DNA of 23,567 bases from JBDTVS01 sp040007095 (GTDB taxonomy: Bacteria > Acidobacteriota > Vicinamibacteria > Vicinamibacterales > CAVVIG01), in contig JBDTVS010000123.1 of NCBI GenBank assembly GCA_040007095.1, positions 1 to 23,567 on the forward strand, given 5' to 3'. Of this stretch, positions 22,260 to 23,567 are shown piece after piece; position 1 is the stretch's first letter; the number at the start of each line of letters is the position of its first letter. A program made the translations under genes and the position numbers. A model generated the notes under the pieces. The model had not been told where the DNA came from. It saw only the letters and a program-made list of their open reading frames with translations, and made no database searches.

Positions 22260-22700
22260 TTCCCACGGGAGCGCGCGTGCCCTGAGCAGTTCGAATCCGG
22301 CTCGCCCTTACATCTGGCGTTTGATCATCTTCAGTCGATTCATCTGTCCCTCGACGGGACCGTTGCTCCACGGCGTGGTGAGGGCCTGTGTCACGGCCAC
22401 CAGGTCGCGTTGCAACGTACGGGCAAATTGTACCAGGAACGAAAACCCGGACGACGCGGCCGTGTGGATCCACGCCGGGAGCCGCCCAGCCTTCCGCCAT
22501 CGCAGCATGGCGCGAAACTGTAAGGCTAGGCGGCGGAGTCGTCGCGCCTTCGGGCAAAACTCGAGGAACGCGTTCACGTGGCCCTGCTGTCCCGCGGACA
22601 GACGTTCGGGTTTCATGAGCAGCGCCGCCACCCGCCCCGAGGAATGGTGGGGTCGGCGTGCCGGTGTCAGACCACGCGCGTGTGGCTGCAAGAACCGAGC
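22255..22700 (-). pseudogene. ISL3-family transposase C-terminal fragment
   Basis: GRVAALLMKPERLSAGQQGHV, a helical stretch, ARTLQRDLVAVTQALTTPWSNG and VEGQMNRLKMIKRQM match the C-terminal half of ISL3 transposases. The last catalytic acid of the DDE set lies in NGPVEG. The codon after KRQM is TAA (22310-22308) where the family has Tyr; past it the family continues as GRAGFELLRARALPWE. So one nonsense change ends the frame. The N-terminal half, with the first two catalytic Asp, is missing. The upstream boundary against the HepT relic is approximate. Confidence 0.82.
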
Positions 22701-22740
22701 GCGATCGCGCTGCCGATCACGGGGAATCTGCCGCTCCGGA

Positions 22741-22814
22741 AATCCCCTCGCGTCGATCTTCGCGATGTTCTCGAGGATGTATTCCAGCGCGGGCTTCGGA
22801 TCCTTAAAAGGCAC
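22741..22814 (-). pseudogene. HepT-like HEPN (DUF86) toxin, N-terminal scrap
   Basis: VPFKDPKPALEYILENIAKIDARGF is like the first helix of HepT HEPN ribonuclease toxins (DPxxxLxxILxxIxxIxxF). It starts with GTG 22814, overlapping the nucleotidyltransferase stop by 11 bp, the typical MntA-HepT layout. After ~25 residues it runs into the ISL3 remnant, so the catalytic RxxxxxH motif is lost. Confidence 0.55.
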
Positions 22815-23099
22815 GCACGAGTTCCTGCGCGATGCGAGCCCGCAGACGCTCCGCGGTGATCGGCTCGACCGCCACATCCACGTCGGTGCCTGGCAGCTCG
22901 CACAGTCGATGTTTCAACCGCGCGAGATCGATCAGTGATGGTGCGTGCCCCTCATCGAACGTCACGACCAGGTCGACGTCTGAGAAGGCGGTCGCCTCGC
23001 CGCGCGCGACCGAGCCGAACACATCTAGGTGTCGGGCTCCCAACTTCTGCAGGCCTCCTGGTTGGCGAGCAGCGTCGCTTTCACCTCGTCCAACTTCAT
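22804..23099 (-). pseudogene. mntA: MntA-like nucleotidyltransferase antitoxin, one-base frameshift
   Basis: ATG 23099 opens MKLDEVKATLLANQEA; a one-base deletion near 23049 shifts the frame, and the rest (LGARHLDVFGSVARGEA, SDVDLVVTFDEG, LIDLARLKHRLCELPGTDVDVA, RIAQELVRAF) follows in the next frame. GSVARGE and SDVDLVV are the minimal nucleotidyltransferase motif GSxxRG...DxD with the catalytic aspartates intact. MntA AMPylates and neutralises HepT toxin. An internal start at 23043 would give a 79-residue form keeping the motif, so residual activity is not excluded. It sits before the HepT scrap, consistent with a disrupted toxin-antitoxin pair. Confidence 0.75.
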
Positions 23100-23189
23100 C
23101 GATTCAACCCAGGACCTTCCCGCCCTCACCTATCAAGGGCCGAGCCGATGCGTCGCGCCCTCTCGGCGGAGACTGGTCGGCTTCGCCGA

Positions 23190-23449
23190 TTACAACATGA
23201 TGCGCTCAATCTCGTCGAGTGTCAGGGTGTCGCTGCTGCGATCGTACAGCTTCGTGGTCCGCGGCGATTCGTGACAGGCGATCTGCTGGGCTTCTCGAGC
23301 GTACCGCCATTCTGAAGGTACGCCGTGATACCCGTTGCGCGAAACGTGTGACAGCACGTGCTGTCGGGCACGCCGCCGGCAATCGCCCGCCGCTTGATCA
23401 TCCGAAACACGTCGACTTCGTGCAAACTCAAACATTTATCGCCAAACAT
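23190..23449 (-). pseudogene. Tyrosine recombinase (integrase) C-terminal stub, frameshifted
   Basis: VDVFRMIKRRAIAGGV, then CCHTFRATGITAYLQNGGTLE in one frame, then AQQIACHESPRTTKLYDRSSD and LTLDEIERIML in the next. These are the C-terminal catalytic boxes of phage-type integrases: HxxR (HTFR), the His of CHESPRTT and the nucleophilic Tyr of LYDR. Only about 85 residues remain out of roughly 300+, the first catalytic Arg is missing, and a frameshift splits the stub. It ends near 23450, 36 bp from the attR repeat, and no integrase-like sequence fills that gap. It is a remnant of the enzyme that served this or an earlier element. Confidence 0.85.
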
Positions 23450-23485
23450 CTCGCACCATCAACCATTTACAAACATGCGTTCAAA

Positions 23486-23515
23486 GGGTTCGAGACCCGT
23501 CACCCACCCCACCTA
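23486..23515 (+). repeat. attR-like copy of tRNA-His 3' end (30 bp)
   Basis: Identical over 30 bp to 13733-13762 (T-arm, 3' acceptor and CCA of tRNA-His plus CCTA). There is no 5' half of a tRNA here. It marks the right junction of the island; the last 52 bp of the window should be the original flank downstream of tRNA-His. Confidence 0.88.
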
Positions 23516-23567
23516 GTGTCCTGCGTTCGATGATTTAGTACACGGCTTCCGGCGCGCGGCGCCCGCA

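Larger units (their letters stand above)
13763..23515. mobile_element. Putative 9.75-kb genomic island integrated at tRNA-His
   Basis: It is bounded by the 30-bp tRNA-His repeats, with an integrase stub inside the right end. The cargo is largely decayed: brxL, a nucleotidyltransferase, HepT-MntA, a PD40 fragment and ISL3. Some genes look intact: a secreted beta-helix-like protein, an ICMT-like methyltransferase, a secreted protein and an ECF sigma/kinase pair. Since the integrase is only a C-terminal fragment, the island is probably not mobile by itself. Both terminal genes are truncated near the repeats, which could mean accretion of several insertions. Confidence 0.7.

Noticed and set aside
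1..23567. CRISPR array
   Set aside because: No regularly spaced repeats of 24-40 bp with unique spacers; the only regular array (4404-4522) has 14-bp units and lies in a coding region.

Overview
The window is GC-rich bacterial chromosome and looks like Acidobacteriota, probably class Vicinamibacteria. I infer this from an ECF sigma factor/serine-threonine kinase pair with a PD40 propeller, a secreted family typical of that phylum, and the base composition; there is no rRNA or marker gene to confirm it. A block of ordinary chromosomal genes (about 5.1-13.8 kb) lies between two mobile or decayed regions, each next to a tRNA gene.

Left region (1-5.1 kb), accessory DNA ending at an intact tRNA-Arg(UCU). 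It holds the 5' part of a type I restriction-modification methyltransferase (hsdM, minus), a broken AlbA_2-type regulator whose C-terminal winged helix now lies on the opposite strand, a small excisionase-like HTH protein, a frameshifted Cys-rich gene, a protein with a RusA-like acidic pattern, a small conserved protein, a decayed 3' half of tRNA-Thr, and a replication-initiator-like gene. That gene encodes an HTH domain, a linker and a DnaA domain I-like end, and its linker DNA carries six palindromic iteron-like repeats.

Central region (5.1-13.8 kb). After a 239-bp MITE-like element comes a two-gene operon (circularly permuted ATP-grasp fused to alpha-E, then a transglutaminase-like protein), a BKACE pseudogene fragment and a small zinc-ribbon gene. 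On the minus strand follows a three-gene run: a secreted Acidobacteria-type protein, a SelW/Rdx-type selenoprotein with in-frame UGA and a SECIS-like hairpin, and a metallo-beta-lactamase-fold hydrolase. Next are an RluA-type pseudouridine synthase and tRNA-His(GUG).

Right region (13.76-23.5 kb). A perfect 30-bp repeat of the tRNA-His 3' end recurs at 23486-23515, bounding a 9.75-kb putative integrated island. Inside are a decayed brxL (BREX Lon-like protein) against the left end, a secreted beta-helix-like protein, a broken PD40 kinase tail, a membrane methyltransferase, a nucleotidyltransferase relic, a secreted lipocalin-like-sized protein, the intact translationally coupled ECF sigma/kinase pair, an ISL3 transposase remnant, a HepT-MntA relic and the C-terminal stub of a tyrosine recombinase at the right end. 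The island is mostly a graveyard of defence and mobility genes, with the signalling pair apparently intact.
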